Shown: positions 23,901 to 30,515 of the stretch, piece after piece
Position numbering within the stretch: the first letter of the stretch is position 1
Layout: every line of letters begins with the position of its first letter
Virus record (IMG/VR): IMGVR_UViG_3300028189_000042
Coordinates: 1 to 30,515 of that record
Length of the DNA stretch: 30,515 nt
DNA from: a virus
Strand: one strand, 5' to 3'
The notes under the pieces: generated by a model
What the model was told of the DNA's origin: nothing
Database searches by the model: none
What the model saw: only the letters and a program-made list of their open reading frames with translations
Made by a program: the position numbers and the translations under genes

Positions 23901-25929
23901 TTCAGGTGTGTTAAGAACGGTTTCTTCAGAAATTGTTAGAACAAATGTAGGTGATAGAGTTGTAGAAATTAACTTTGCTCCGTTTATTAGATCAAGAATT
24001 ATTAGATTCGAAGCAACTCGAATGAGACCTAACGCAACGGTTTATGCATTCTTAGACGGTGTTGATGTTTCAGCATACGTAAGAGAAATTGCAACAGGCG
24101 CTCCGGCATCATCTCAACCAGCAACAGGTATTAATACTATAACAAGTCATCCAGATGGTGCTACAGCGTTATCTACAGATTCTAATGGATATCTATTAGG
24201 TGAGTTGTGGTTACCTAATAACAATTCTATAAACTTTACTACAGGTGATAAGACATTTGTACTTACCGATTCATCAACTAACGATGATAACGATACTAAC
24301 ACATTTGCGGTAGCATCTTATTCTGCAAGAGGACTTATTGAGACTAAAGAGAATGTGGTTATCTCTACACGTGTACCGCGTATTCAACGTACAAGCGTGT
24401 CAGAATCAAGAGTACTTAGTTCATCAGCATCATCAGTTAGATGGGTTGATCCTTTAGCACAATCGTTCATGGTTGATACCAATGGCGGCGCATTTGTTAC
24501 TTCTCTTGAATTATTCTTCGACACTAAAGATGCTGACATTCCAGTACAAATACAAATTAGAGAGATGGATCAAGGTATTCCTACACAGAAGATTGTTCCT
24601 TTCTCTGATACTACTATAAATGCTGCATCAGTAAATGTAGATGGTACTTCAACACCATTCAATTTTGATTCACCAGTATACTTACAAGACAATATTGAAT
24701 ACTGTTTTGTTATTTTAGCTAACTCTAATGAGTATAAAGTTAATTATGCTGAGATTGGTCAATTCGACGAAAATGGTAATATGATCTCTAAACAACCGTA
24801 CAACGGTGTTATGTTTAAATCACAGAATGCTTCTACATGGACACCTGATCAGAACAAAGACTTAATGTTTGTTTTAAACAGAGCTAAGTTTGATATATCA
24901 GGTTCTTTCGATGTTATTCTTAAAAATGAAGTTGTTCCTAAGAGATATTTACCGGTTGACCCATTTACAACTACAGACAATTCAAATGTTGTATTGGTTA
25001 CTCATAAAAATCACGGGTTTACGTTAGGTGATAAAGTTGTATATGAAGATGCTATTGAAGTTAATGGTATCCCATCATCTGAGATTAATGATGTTTCTGG
25101 GTTTGTTGTATCTGATATTGAACGTGATACATATAAGATCACTACTACATCTCAAGCGACCAGCACTGGTATTGATGGTGGATCTTTAATTCAAGCTCAA
25201 GAAAATCAAGCTTGGAATACAGTTTATCCTTATGTCCAATCTATCACATTACCAAACACAGCAATGTATTGGAAGATCAGAACAACCGATGCTAATGCTG
25301 ATGGTTCATACACACTATTACCAACGTATGAGCCAGTGATTGTTAATGCTAATTATGAAGCACCAACACCTAAGTCTATTTTATCAGAAACCAATAGCAT
25401 CGATAATGCAATTGATTCTTCAATATTCATTAAAGGTATATTCTCCTCTAATAAAGATAACTTAAGTCCTATCATCGATACAGAGAGATCATCAGTATAT
25501 ACTATTTCAAATAGAATTAATAACCCCGCCAACACAGCAAGTGCTGGTTATGATGTTATTGAAGATTATCAAGATGAGACCCACGCAGTTGCAGGTTCTG
25601 CTCTTGCTAAATACGTAACTAAGATTGTTGAATTAGAAGAAAGTTCAAACCAACTTAAGATATTCTTAGATTGTAATAGACCATCATACACAGACATTGA
25701 AGTTTACTATAAGTCATCTACATTGTTAGAAGGATTTGATGATTTGAATTGGGTGCAAATAAACTCAGCTGTTCCATATTCTGATGATCAATTAGATTTT
25801 AAAGAAGTAGAATTTACAGCTAACCCTGCAGCGTTTACTACATTTGCTATCAAGATTGTATTTAAATCACAAAGCACTTCAAAGATTCCAAGTGTTAAGA
25901 AGTTGAGAGCAATTGCTTTAGCGGTATAA
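20941..25929 (+). CDS. giant DUF4815-type virion structural / fibre-attachment protein
   Basis: The 1662-residue protein begins with a DUF4815-like block: NRILFRPGHALQARELTQMQ (30-49), SNQIAGISDNVFKDGAMVIPG, and recurring AYVRGYEIE. The middle has IDNRRYSMRDIGELENRIST and LEYYTSLSLLE, and a low-complexity Arg/Ser/Thr segment (about 962-985, with a run of seven Thr). WVDPLAQSFMVD occurs near 1168, followed by a carbohydrate-binding-like beta region. It follows gp8 with only 9 bases between, and takes the T4 gp9/gp10 position, so it may link wedges and tail fibres. I assign only a structural role. Confidence 0.75.
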   Translation: MAVKFNIEPYWDDFEKPTSIDGLSPKEKYNRILFRPGHALQARELTQMQSILSNQIAGISDNVFKDGAMVIPGHVSIYNKIDYIKLDTTSASNAAELVGKTFTNAAGDIRAKVVYAAEAEGADPITIFVNYTSGSSKFVAGSLIAEVGGLISAVVDGGLTHIGYGSLISIDDGIYYIKKNFVIVKSETIILDKYNSEITTDVGLKITEAIVGAAEDISLNDNAQETPNESAPGAHRYSIKTNLIKQAINSSTGNFVLLVRLENGVITKHVRTTDYSIIEDTMARRTFDESGNYTVNPFASYVKDHTTELTKLTLAIGPSKAYVRGYEIETLGTTSLNFNKAQDTALYTSSFTSLPLSNYIDLTSVTGIPDITDFSEVDLKTSGGITVGTLRVRSFENMGSGTYRVHVFDHPADISSIATLESTGFFTGTVSSYNLGLDSLVYKLPFSRIKTANSLEDGDPGYADGWNYRYETNRDMGTVSPDGSGEVTFNTISNEGFEGFDSSNWILEDADTGTLINLTSGMISLSGMSVTISGLGSYSNVKLMAPVSRTGNHKTKTLQTTTKTVSGFTTSTTLDHCDGLNLVSVVEDGIDVTNHFEFNNGQTATHYGQASLSLKATSTYTVVNDIVITYRYFDHVGSGDFFTVDSYPIGIASNQIAYQEIPDFNGKELRSSIDFRPRMNDANGDQFTGTGASLSNCPRPNTTFQTDIQYYLDRIDKVWIDKDGEFGVTEGVSSLAPQEPSSPKDAMVLYHLYIPAFTMNPDEVTIQYIDNRRYSMRDIGELENRISTLEYYTSLSLLEREADSKQILDDVTAIPRFKSGFLVDSFTSTIVGRTASEEYRAGINRDENSLRPLFNENNTPLVFDTAASGAEKHGDLVLLPITEHVALIEQRQFSGSINVNPFNVFNWSGTVKLTPSSDEWKDTDRRPQVIINEDGVFDAMKTIADQSISTGTIWNSWQTNWSGRSSTSSRRGRRIDTTTTTTTGQSRSGVLRTVSSEIVRTNVGDRVVEINFAPFIRSRIIRFEATRMRPNATVYAFLDGVDVSAYVREIATGAPASSQPATGINTITSHPDGATALSTDSNGYLLGELWLPNNNSINFTTGDKTFVLTDSSTNDDNDTNTFAVASYSARGLIETKENVVISTRVPRIQRTSVSESRVLSSSASSVRWVDPLAQSFMVDTNGGAFVTSLELFFDTKDADIPVQIQIREMDQGIPTQKIVPFSDTTINAASVNVDGTSTPFNFDSPVYLQDNIEYCFVILANSNEYKVNYAEIGQFDENGNMISKQPYNGVMFKSQNASTWTPDQNKDLMFVLNRAKFDISGSFDVILKNEVVPKRYLPVDPFTTTDNSNVVLVTHKNHGFTLGDKVVYEDAIEVNGIPSSEINDVSGFVVSDIERDTYKITTTSQATSTGIDGGSLIQAQENQAWNTVYPYVQSITLPNTAMYWKIRTTDANADGSYTLLPTYEPVIVNANYEAPTPKSILSETNSIDNAIDSSIFIKGIFSSNKDNLSPIIDTERSSVYTISNRINNPANTASAGYDVIEDYQDETHAVAGSALAKYVTKIVELEESSNQLKIFLDCNRPSYTDIEVYYKSSTLLEGFDDLNWVQINSAVPYSDDQLDFKEVEFTANPAAFTTFAIKIVFKSQSTSKIPSVKKLRAIALAV

Positions 25930-26126
25930 TGAAGTTACAGGTAGAAGATAACAACAGCCTGTTTAGAGATACTAATAGCGGCGCTATTATAAATATGAAT
26001 AAGAGCGGAGCTCAAATCTCGAGGGAAGCTAGGCATAGAGTACAACACGATAAAGATAGACTAACTAATTTAGAATCAGATATGTCTGATATTAAAAGTC
26101 TTTTAAAACAATTATTAGAGAAATAA
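25929..26126 (+). CDS. small coiled-coil virion-associated protein
   Basis: A 65-residue protein whose start overlaps the stop of the giant gene (TAATG). The N-terminal half has DNNSLFRDTNSGAIIN, which I recall from small conserved proteins of T4-like marine phages; the C-terminal half (from about 32) is a heptad-like helix (HDKDRLTNLESDMSDIKSLL). A trimeric adaptor or fibre-joining role would fit, but is inference. A TATAAATA octamer at 25988-25995 lies in its middle and may serve the next gene. Confidence 0.7.
   Translation: MKLQVEDNNSLFRDTNSGAIINMNKSGAQISREARHRVQHDKDRLTNLESDMSDIKSLLKQLLEK
25988..25995 (+). promoter_or_regulatory. possible internal late promoter before the fibre gene at 26128
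   Basis: A perfect TATAAATA within the coding sequence, 132 bases before the next start. It could drive the downstream fibre gene, but a chance match is possible in such AT-rich DNA. Confidence 0.35.
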
Positions 26127-26127
26127 T

Positions 26128-27117
26128 ATGGCAATAACAGTATTACAATCAGACACTTTTGATGAGTGGAGAATTAAAACTAATGAAATAGCATCAACAA
26201 TTGCATCAGATTCATTTATTGCAGGACAAATTGCTGACATGGTTAATGGTTCAAACACTGAAAACGGTATCAGCGTTTCATTTGATACTCCAACCGCCAC
26301 ATTAAACTTTGATGTTGATGATTTTACATTATCATTAGGCGGTGATTTATCAGGAAGTGCTGATATTACCAATTTAAACAGTGCAACTTTAAATGCTTCT
26401 ATCAATACTAATTTTGTATCATCGGCTAACACTAGTGGTAATGGTATCAGCGGTTCGGTATCTGCTATCGGTGGAGCCTTTACGGTTTCGTCAAATGCAA
26501 CTGCTTCTGCTAATAGCAATACTATAATGTATAGAAATGCGTCGGGTGATACTAGCGTTAATGATATTACGTGTGTGGATATAATATCTAGTGGTAACAC
26601 CAGCACGCAAAATATATCTGCTGGAGGTACCATTACATCTAGTAGCATTACCGCTAGTAGCAACATTACCGCAGGCGGTGATATAACCGCTAATGGTGGT
26701 GATATGTATGCCACCACATTCCATGGTAATGCATCTACAGCTAATTACGCTGACCTTGCGGAGAACTATAGAGCTGATCAAGAGTATGAAGTTGGTACTG
26801 TATTATCGTTTGGCGGTGGTTGGGAAGTAACTCAATCTAACAATAAAGTTGATACCAGAATTGCAGGTGTTGTATCTACAGAGCCAGCATATCTTATGAA
26901 TGCTGATCAACAAGGAGAGTTTGTTACTCCGGTAGCTTTAATGGGGAGAGTCCCATGTAAAGTTCAAGGTGATATTAGAAAAGGTGATATGCTGGTTTCT
27001 GCTGGCAACGGCAGAGCACGGGTTGTCGATACTCCTCTCATGGGATCTGTCATTGGTAAGGCCTTAGCCGATTCAGATGGCGATAACATTATCGAAGTGG
27101 TAGTTGGAAAACTATAA
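26128..27117 (+). CDS. tail-fibre-like protein with peptidase-G2-like C-terminal domain
   Basis: The 329-residue protein has an N-terminal helix, a Ser/Thr/Asn-rich beta region with short repeats (SSSITASSNITAGGDITANGG near 172-192) and a C-terminal domain from about 205. That domain (YADLAENY, VGTVLSFGGGWEVT, RIAGVVSTEPAYLMN, VALMGRVPCKV, KGDMLVSAGNGRA, GSVIGKALAD) is shared by many phage fibres and resembles the self-cleaving chaperone domain family Peptidase_G2; I cannot place the catalytic residues. Such domains trimerise the fibre and may then cut themselves off. The stop codon is inside the late promoter that follows. Confidence 0.75.
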   Translation: MAITVLQSDTFDEWRIKTNEIASTIASDSFIAGQIADMVNGSNTENGISVSFDTPTATLNFDVDDFTLSLGGDLSGSADITNLNSATLNASINTNFVSSANTSGNGISGSVSAIGGAFTVSSNATASANSNTIMYRNASGDTSVNDITCVDIISSGNTSTQNISAGGTITSSSITASSNITAGGDITANGGDMYATTFHGNASTANYADLAENYRADQEYEVGTVLSFGGGWEVTQSNNKVDTRIAGVVSTEPAYLMNADQQGEFVTPVALMGRVPCKVQGDIRKGDMLVSAGNGRARVVDTPLMGSVIGKALADSDGDNIIEVVVGKL

Positions 27118-27120
27118 ATA
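27113..27120 (+). promoter_or_regulatory. T4-type late promoter at the gene starting 27126
   Basis: A perfect TATAAATA that includes the stop codon of the preceding gene. It stands five bases before the ATG at 27126, so the T4-style +1 is exactly the A of ATG. No Shine-Dalgarno sequence is seen nearby. Confidence 0.65.
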
Positions 27121-27125
27121 ATAGT

Positions 27126-27461
27126 ATGGCAATATATACAAACTTAACAATAGATCAAGGCTCAGATTACATGACTGAGATCACCGTAGAGGACGCAACC
27201 GGAAACGACGCAGATCTTACAGGATTTATTGCATACGGACAAATTAGAAAAACATATTCATCCACAACAAAATATGATTTCATATGTACTATACCATGGC
27301 CAGTACAAGGTATAGTACAAATTAAGTTACCTAATTCGGTAACTAATGTTATGAAACCAGGAAGATATGTTTATGACGTAGAAGTACGTGTTGGAGTTAA
27401 CGGTGATATAACAAGAATCGTTGAAGGCCAATTAGAAATAACACCGGGAGTAACACGATGA
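27126..27461 (+). CDS. Ig-like/BppU-like virion structural protein
   Basis: The 111-residue protein has the pattern of a widespread phage structural protein: NLTIDQGSDYMTEITVED, DLTGFIAYGQIRK, KPGRYVYDVEV and a C-terminal ITRIVEGQLEITPGVTR. These look like a single beta-sandwich that could be an adaptor in fibre assembly, though no function is proven. It begins with a late promoter set for a leaderless start, and its end overlaps the next gene by ATGA. Confidence 0.78.
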   Translation: MAIYTNLTIDQGSDYMTEITVEDATGNDADLTGFIAYGQIRKTYSSTTKYDFICTIPWPVQGIVQIKLPNSVTNVMKPGRYVYDVEVRVGVNGDITRIVEGQLEITPGVTR

Positions 27462-27664
27462 AAGGCAAGATAGGTCTAACTAGAACCATCCAAGCTAAAT
27501 CGGTTACACATATCCCAACAACAAGACTTACAGATCTGGCAGATGTAGATACATCAAACAGAGAAGATGGATCGGTTATACTATGGGACACAGCATCTCA
27601 AACCTTTAAAGTTCAAGGTAAGGTTGAAAACCCAAATGTTAGTATAGTCGGAGGTAGTTTTTAA
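27458..27664 (+). CDS. small virion structural protein (DLADVD motif)
   Basis: A 68-residue protein whose central TRLTDLADVDTSNREDGSV and ILWDTASQTFKV form a motif common in phage tail and capsid-decoration proteins, often as a repeat within longer fibres. It overlaps the preceding gene by ATGA and has no separate ribosome site. Its role is unknown; it may be a small subunit of the same fibre joint. Confidence 0.72.
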   Translation: MKGKIGLTRTIQAKSVTHIPTTRLTDLADVDTSNREDGSVILWDTASQTFKVQGKVENPNVSIVGGSF

Positions 27665-27717
27665 GATGCATATGCATAGTTCAACTGCAAAATTTAATAT
27701 AACCTAAGGAGACATTC

Positions 27718-29436
27718 ATGTCAGGTACAGTAATAATTACTAAGTTTTCGGATAGCACAACAGCTCCGGCAACTAATGCCTTAGTAAAGGCAGAACAAGC
27801 ATATTCATACGCATCAAACAAACTATGGATAGGTAAACTAACTGGAGTGGACGTTACTCCAGTTGCTATTGGTGGTGTATTTTTCACCGACCAACTAAAA
27901 TCAGTTTCAAGTTTATTTGGACAAGTTACGGCTAATCAAGCAATTGTAACCGGTTCAGATAATAAGATTGATTTAATCAATATTGATAATATTACCATCG
28001 ATGGTAATACTATTACAACAACCGATACCAACGGAACATTAATTATTGATCCAAATGGTACCGGTTCAATTAGCTTACATGCTAATACAGATGTTGTAGG
28101 TAACTTAACAGTATCAGGTACAACAACCCTTACTGATCAATTAACAGTAAGCTCATTAAATGTAACTGACTTAACAGACACACGCTTAACATTTGCTGGT
28201 ACTTCAGGCGAATTGATGGATTCAGCCAACTTAACGTGGGCTTCAGATACATTAGTTATCAATGGTGCTGCAACAGTTGATAATGTTAGAGTTGATGGTA
28301 ACACTATATCAGCAACTAATACTGATGGTAGTTTAACACTTACTCCGGCAGGCACAGGCACTGTTGTTGTTAATTCAACAACCGGTTTAATTGTTCCGTC
28401 TGGTTTACTTGGTACAAGACCAACTGCATTAGCATTAGGTAACGCAGCAATTCGATATAACGAAACCACAAATAGATTTGAAGGAACAGTTGCAGGATCT
28501 TGGACTGGTTTAGGTGGTATTGTTGATATCGACCAAGATACATATGTTACTGCTGAACAAAGTACTGATGATGATACATTAAGATTCTACACAGCCGGTG
28601 TTCAAGAAGCTTACATTAACTCTACTGGTTTATATGTAACCGATCAGATTACTACTCCAATTGCTAACACTACTACTGGTAACGTAGGCACATTAAATGT
28701 AGCTACTCAGTTACAAGTTGATGCTGATGCTAACTTTACTGTTGGTATTGATGTTACTGCGGGTGATGTTGATATTACAGACAACTTAAATGTTACAGGT
28801 AACACCGTTATTGGTGGTAACCTAACAGTTAATGGTACTACTACTTCAGTTAACTCAACAGTTACTACATTAAATGATCCTGTAATTAAAGTTGGTGATG
28901 GTTCTACTATTGCTGCTGACTTAATTGATCGTGGTGTTAATTTTGACTATGGTGATGATACAGCGGTTAAGACTGGTTTCTTTGGTTTTGATAATGCAAC
29001 CAATCGTTTCTCTTTCAAGCCTGTTGTTGATACTGCGGATGAAGATTATGTAGCACCTTGGGGTGATGCGCAATTTGGTAACCTATTCTTAAGTGGTGAT
29101 GCAACTGTTCATGATAACCTAGTATTAAGTGCCAATGGTATTGTTACTACGGCAGGTGATTTAACAATTGCTCCTGCAGGTGGTGATACATTCATTACTG
29201 GTACGGCTACAATATCAAGTGACTTAACGGTTTCAGGTAATGTATCATTTAGTAATGATGTTCCTGTAACATCTGGTGGTACAGGCCTGAGTTCATTCAC
29301 TGGTAACGGTGTTATGGTTGCTAATGTTGCTGGTACTGCAATGGCATTTGTTACTGGAACCCAGTATGATATCGTTCAGTTTAATGCTTCAGGCGTACCT
29401 GTTATATCAAATACAATTGATGGTGGTACTTTCTAA
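27718..29436 (+). CDS. tail fibre protein
   Basis: The 572-residue protein starts MSGTVIITKFSDST and is made of beta-helix-like modules. DGNTITTTDTNGTLIIDPNGTG-type modules occur twice (about 97-120 and 195-218). TLNDPVIKVGDGS, the DRGVNFDYGDD motif and GFFGFDNATNRFSFKP lie at about 385-440. The C-terminus closes with GTGLSSFTGNGV and a TQYDIVQFNASGVPV ending, both typical of marine T4-like fibres. A clear AAGGAGA (27707-27713) ribosome site precedes the start, and a terminator follows. Host recognition is the expected role. Confidence 0.82.
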   Translation: MSGTVIITKFSDSTTAPATNALVKAEQAYSYASNKLWIGKLTGVDVTPVAIGGVFFTDQLKSVSSLFGQVTANQAIVTGSDNKIDLINIDNITIDGNTITTTDTNGTLIIDPNGTGSISLHANTDVVGNLTVSGTTTLTDQLTVSSLNVTDLTDTRLTFAGTSGELMDSANLTWASDTLVINGAATVDNVRVDGNTISATNTDGSLTLTPAGTGTVVVNSTTGLIVPSGLLGTRPTALALGNAAIRYNETTNRFEGTVAGSWTGLGGIVDIDQDTYVTAEQSTDDDTLRFYTAGVQEAYINSTGLYVTDQITTPIANTTTGNVGTLNVATQLQVDADANFTVGIDVTAGDVDITDNLNVTGNTVIGGNLTVNGTTTSVNSTVTTLNDPVIKVGDGSTIAADLIDRGVNFDYGDDTAVKTGFFGFDNATNRFSFKPVVDTADEDYVAPWGDAQFGNLFLSGDATVHDNLVLSANGIVTTAGDLTIAPAGGDTFITGTATISSDLTVSGNVSFSNDVPVTSGGTGLSSFTGNGVMVANVAGTAMAFVTGTQYDIVQFNASGVPVISNTIDGGTF

Positions 29437-29470
29437 TCTTTAACTGATTAATAACAAGTGTAAAATAAAA

Positions 29471-29495
29471 AGGAGCGATTAAGCTCCTTTTTTTT
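29471..29495 (+). terminator. rho-independent terminator after the fibre gene
   Basis: AGGAGC (29471-29476) pairs with GCTCCT (29483-29488) around loop GATTAA; adjoining A and T runs extend the stem, and T residues continue to 29495. A late promoter follows at once, so the next fibre is an independent unit. Confidence 0.9.
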
Positions 29496-29497
29496 CG

Positions 29498-29505
29498 TAT
29501 AAATA
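29498..29505 (+). promoter_or_regulatory. T4-type late promoter of the last fibre gene
   Basis: A perfect TATAAATA directly after the terminator; the expected start near 29511 leaves a 37-base leader before the ATG at 29548, with only a weak AGAGAA. Confidence 0.75.
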
Positions 29506-29547
29506 AACCTATAGAGTATATACTTTAAATAACAGAGAACCATACAT

Positions 29548-30515
29548 ATGGCTGGAACAACAGTAAAAATCAAACAGAGTGCTGTCTTAGGTAAAGTACC
29601 TGAAGCATTATCATTAGTACAAGGCGAGCTAGCCTTAAATACCGCAGACCAAAAATTATATTCAAAAGACTCTGCAGGATATGTCTTTGAAATTGGTGGA
29701 GCATCAGGAGCATCAGGTGCTAATGAGATTATTACAACTGATATTATTGCCACGGCATCTCAAACTAGCTTTCCAGTCTTATACAATGTATTATATGATC
29801 ATGTAAATGTATATTATAATGGTCTTAAATTAGCAGAAGTAGATTTTACAGCAACATCAGGAACTAATGTACTTCTTACAGCAGGTGCTCTTGTTGGTGA
29901 TATAGTAACTATTGAGGTTATTAAAGCCATTAATTTAGCTAATGGTTCTAATGTAAATGAATATGAATTCATTGCAACGTTAGGACAAACCACCTTTGTT
30001 GTTCCCGATGGTTATAATAAAGCCGCGGATGACATTGATGTATATGTTAATGGTATTAAACTATTAGCTTCTTTAGACTATACTCATACCAATGGCACTG
30101 ATGTTGTATTAACTGATTCAACCGTGGCCGGTGATGAAGTTGTTATTAAGCATATTAAAATTATTGCTTTGGCCAATGTTGTTAATGTTTCAGGTGAGAA
30201 TGCTTCGGCAATCATACCTACAGGCACTACGGTTCAAAGAGATGTATCACCTGATGCTGGTTACCTAAGATTAAATAATACATTAAATGTTATTGAATTT
30301 TATAATGGGACTACTTGGGTTTCCCTCGGTACCGAAGGTTATACTGATACTAAGATAACTGATCTTATTGCCGCGGCCCCTGCAGCCCTTGATACATTAA
30401 ATGAATTAGCCGCAGCACTTGGTAATGATGATGACTTTGCAACAACTGTTACCAATGCATTAACTGGTAAGGTAGATGACTCACAAGTTTTAACTGATGT
30501 TCCAGCAGGAGCAGT
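29548..30515 (+). CDS. tail fibre protein, 3' end outside the window
   Basis: From the ATG at 29548 the frame is open to the end (322 codons and two bases). The start MAGTTVKIKQSAVLGKVPEA and GELALNTADQKLYSKDS are typical fibre N-termini that attach to a baseplate or another fibre. Two imperfect modules of about 75 residues follow (about 72-146 and 147-212): each has Q-T-x-F, VYxNGxKL, a GT-V-L turn and G-D-x-V. Then a coiled part with AAPAALDTLNELAAALG (about 277-293) and ATTVTNALTGKV follows, the common phage fibre repeat. It has its own late promoter. Confidence 0.85.
   Translation, partial: MAGTTVKIKQSAVLGKVPEALSLVQGELALNTADQKLYSKDSAGYVFEIGGASGASGANEIITTDIIATASQTSFPVLYNVLYDHVNVYYNGLKLAEVDFTATSGTNVLLTAGALVGDIVTIEVIKAINLANGSNVNEYEFIATLGQTTFVVPDGYNKAADDIDVYVNGIKLLASLDYTHTNGTDVVLTDSTVAGDEVVIKHIKIIALANVVNVSGENASAIIPTGTTVQRDVSPDAGYLRLNNTLNVIEFYNGTTWVSLGTEGYTDTKITDLIAAAPAALDTLNELAAALGNDDDFATTVTNALTGKVDDSQVLTDVPAGA

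Noticed and set aside
26115-26717. 200-codon minus-strand frame within the fibre gene
   Set aside because: It mirrors the Ser/Thr/Asn-rich repeats of the plus-strand fibre gene and has no motif or ribosome site.
1-30515. tRNA genes, integrase, insertion sequences
   Set aside because: Looked for by eye on both strands; none could be supported. A covariance-model search would be needed to exclude a tRNA.

Overview
The window is part of the genome of a T4-like myovirus (contractile tail) of the marine cyanophage/pelagiphage type. The case rests on a continuous set of recognisable T4 homologues (gp33, gp59, gp32, gp26, gp51, gp4, gp48, gp53, gp27, gp5, PAAR spike tip, gp25, gp6, gp8), perfect copies of the T4 late-promoter octamer TATAAATA, very AT-rich and tightly packed coding, and marine-type accessory genes (flavin-dependent halogenase, 2-oxoglutarate oxygenase, GroES). 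The host cannot be named from the sequence; no photosynthesis gene, tRNA, CRISPR array, integrase or insertion sequence was found.

Region 1 (1-3250, + strand) is an accessory metabolic cassette of three genes joined by stop/start overlaps: the end of a 2OG-Fe(II) oxygenase, a tryptophan-halogenase-like flavoenzyme, and a methyltransferase with an SPPY motif. Region 2 (3251-5195, + strand) is the replication / late-transcription module in T4 order 33-59-32. It has two nearly identical sigma70-type promoters (TTTACT, 17 nt, TATAAT) and a rho-independent terminator after gp32. Region 3 (5210-5485) is a phage groES.

Region 4 (5482-11421, - strand) runs gp4, an unnamed conserved protein, a gp54/tail-tube-like protein, gp26, gp51 (only 55 codons), a tape measure protein, and finally an unexpected fusion of a RimK-like ATP-grasp ligase with a retropepsin-like protease. 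Region 5 (11433-20931, + strand) is the baseplate operon: tube cap gp48, wedge gp53, hub gp27, a 62-residue protein, lysozyme-less spike gp5, PAAR tip, gp25, gp6, gp7/gpI-like protein and gp8. Region 6 (20941-30515, + strand) holds a 1662-residue DUF4815-type structural protein and several small virion and tail-fibre genes; the last fibre runs off the window.

Together, gp33 would help the phage sigma factor read the late promoters, gp59 and gp32 serve replication forks, and the rest builds the baseplate, tail tube and fibres. The points most worth a second look are the ATP-grasp/protease fusion inside the tail operon, the oxygenase-halogenase-methyltransferase cassette, and three late promoters placed so that transcription should start at the A of the start codon (leaderless late mRNAs). 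There is no gene-free stretch longer than about 110 bases.
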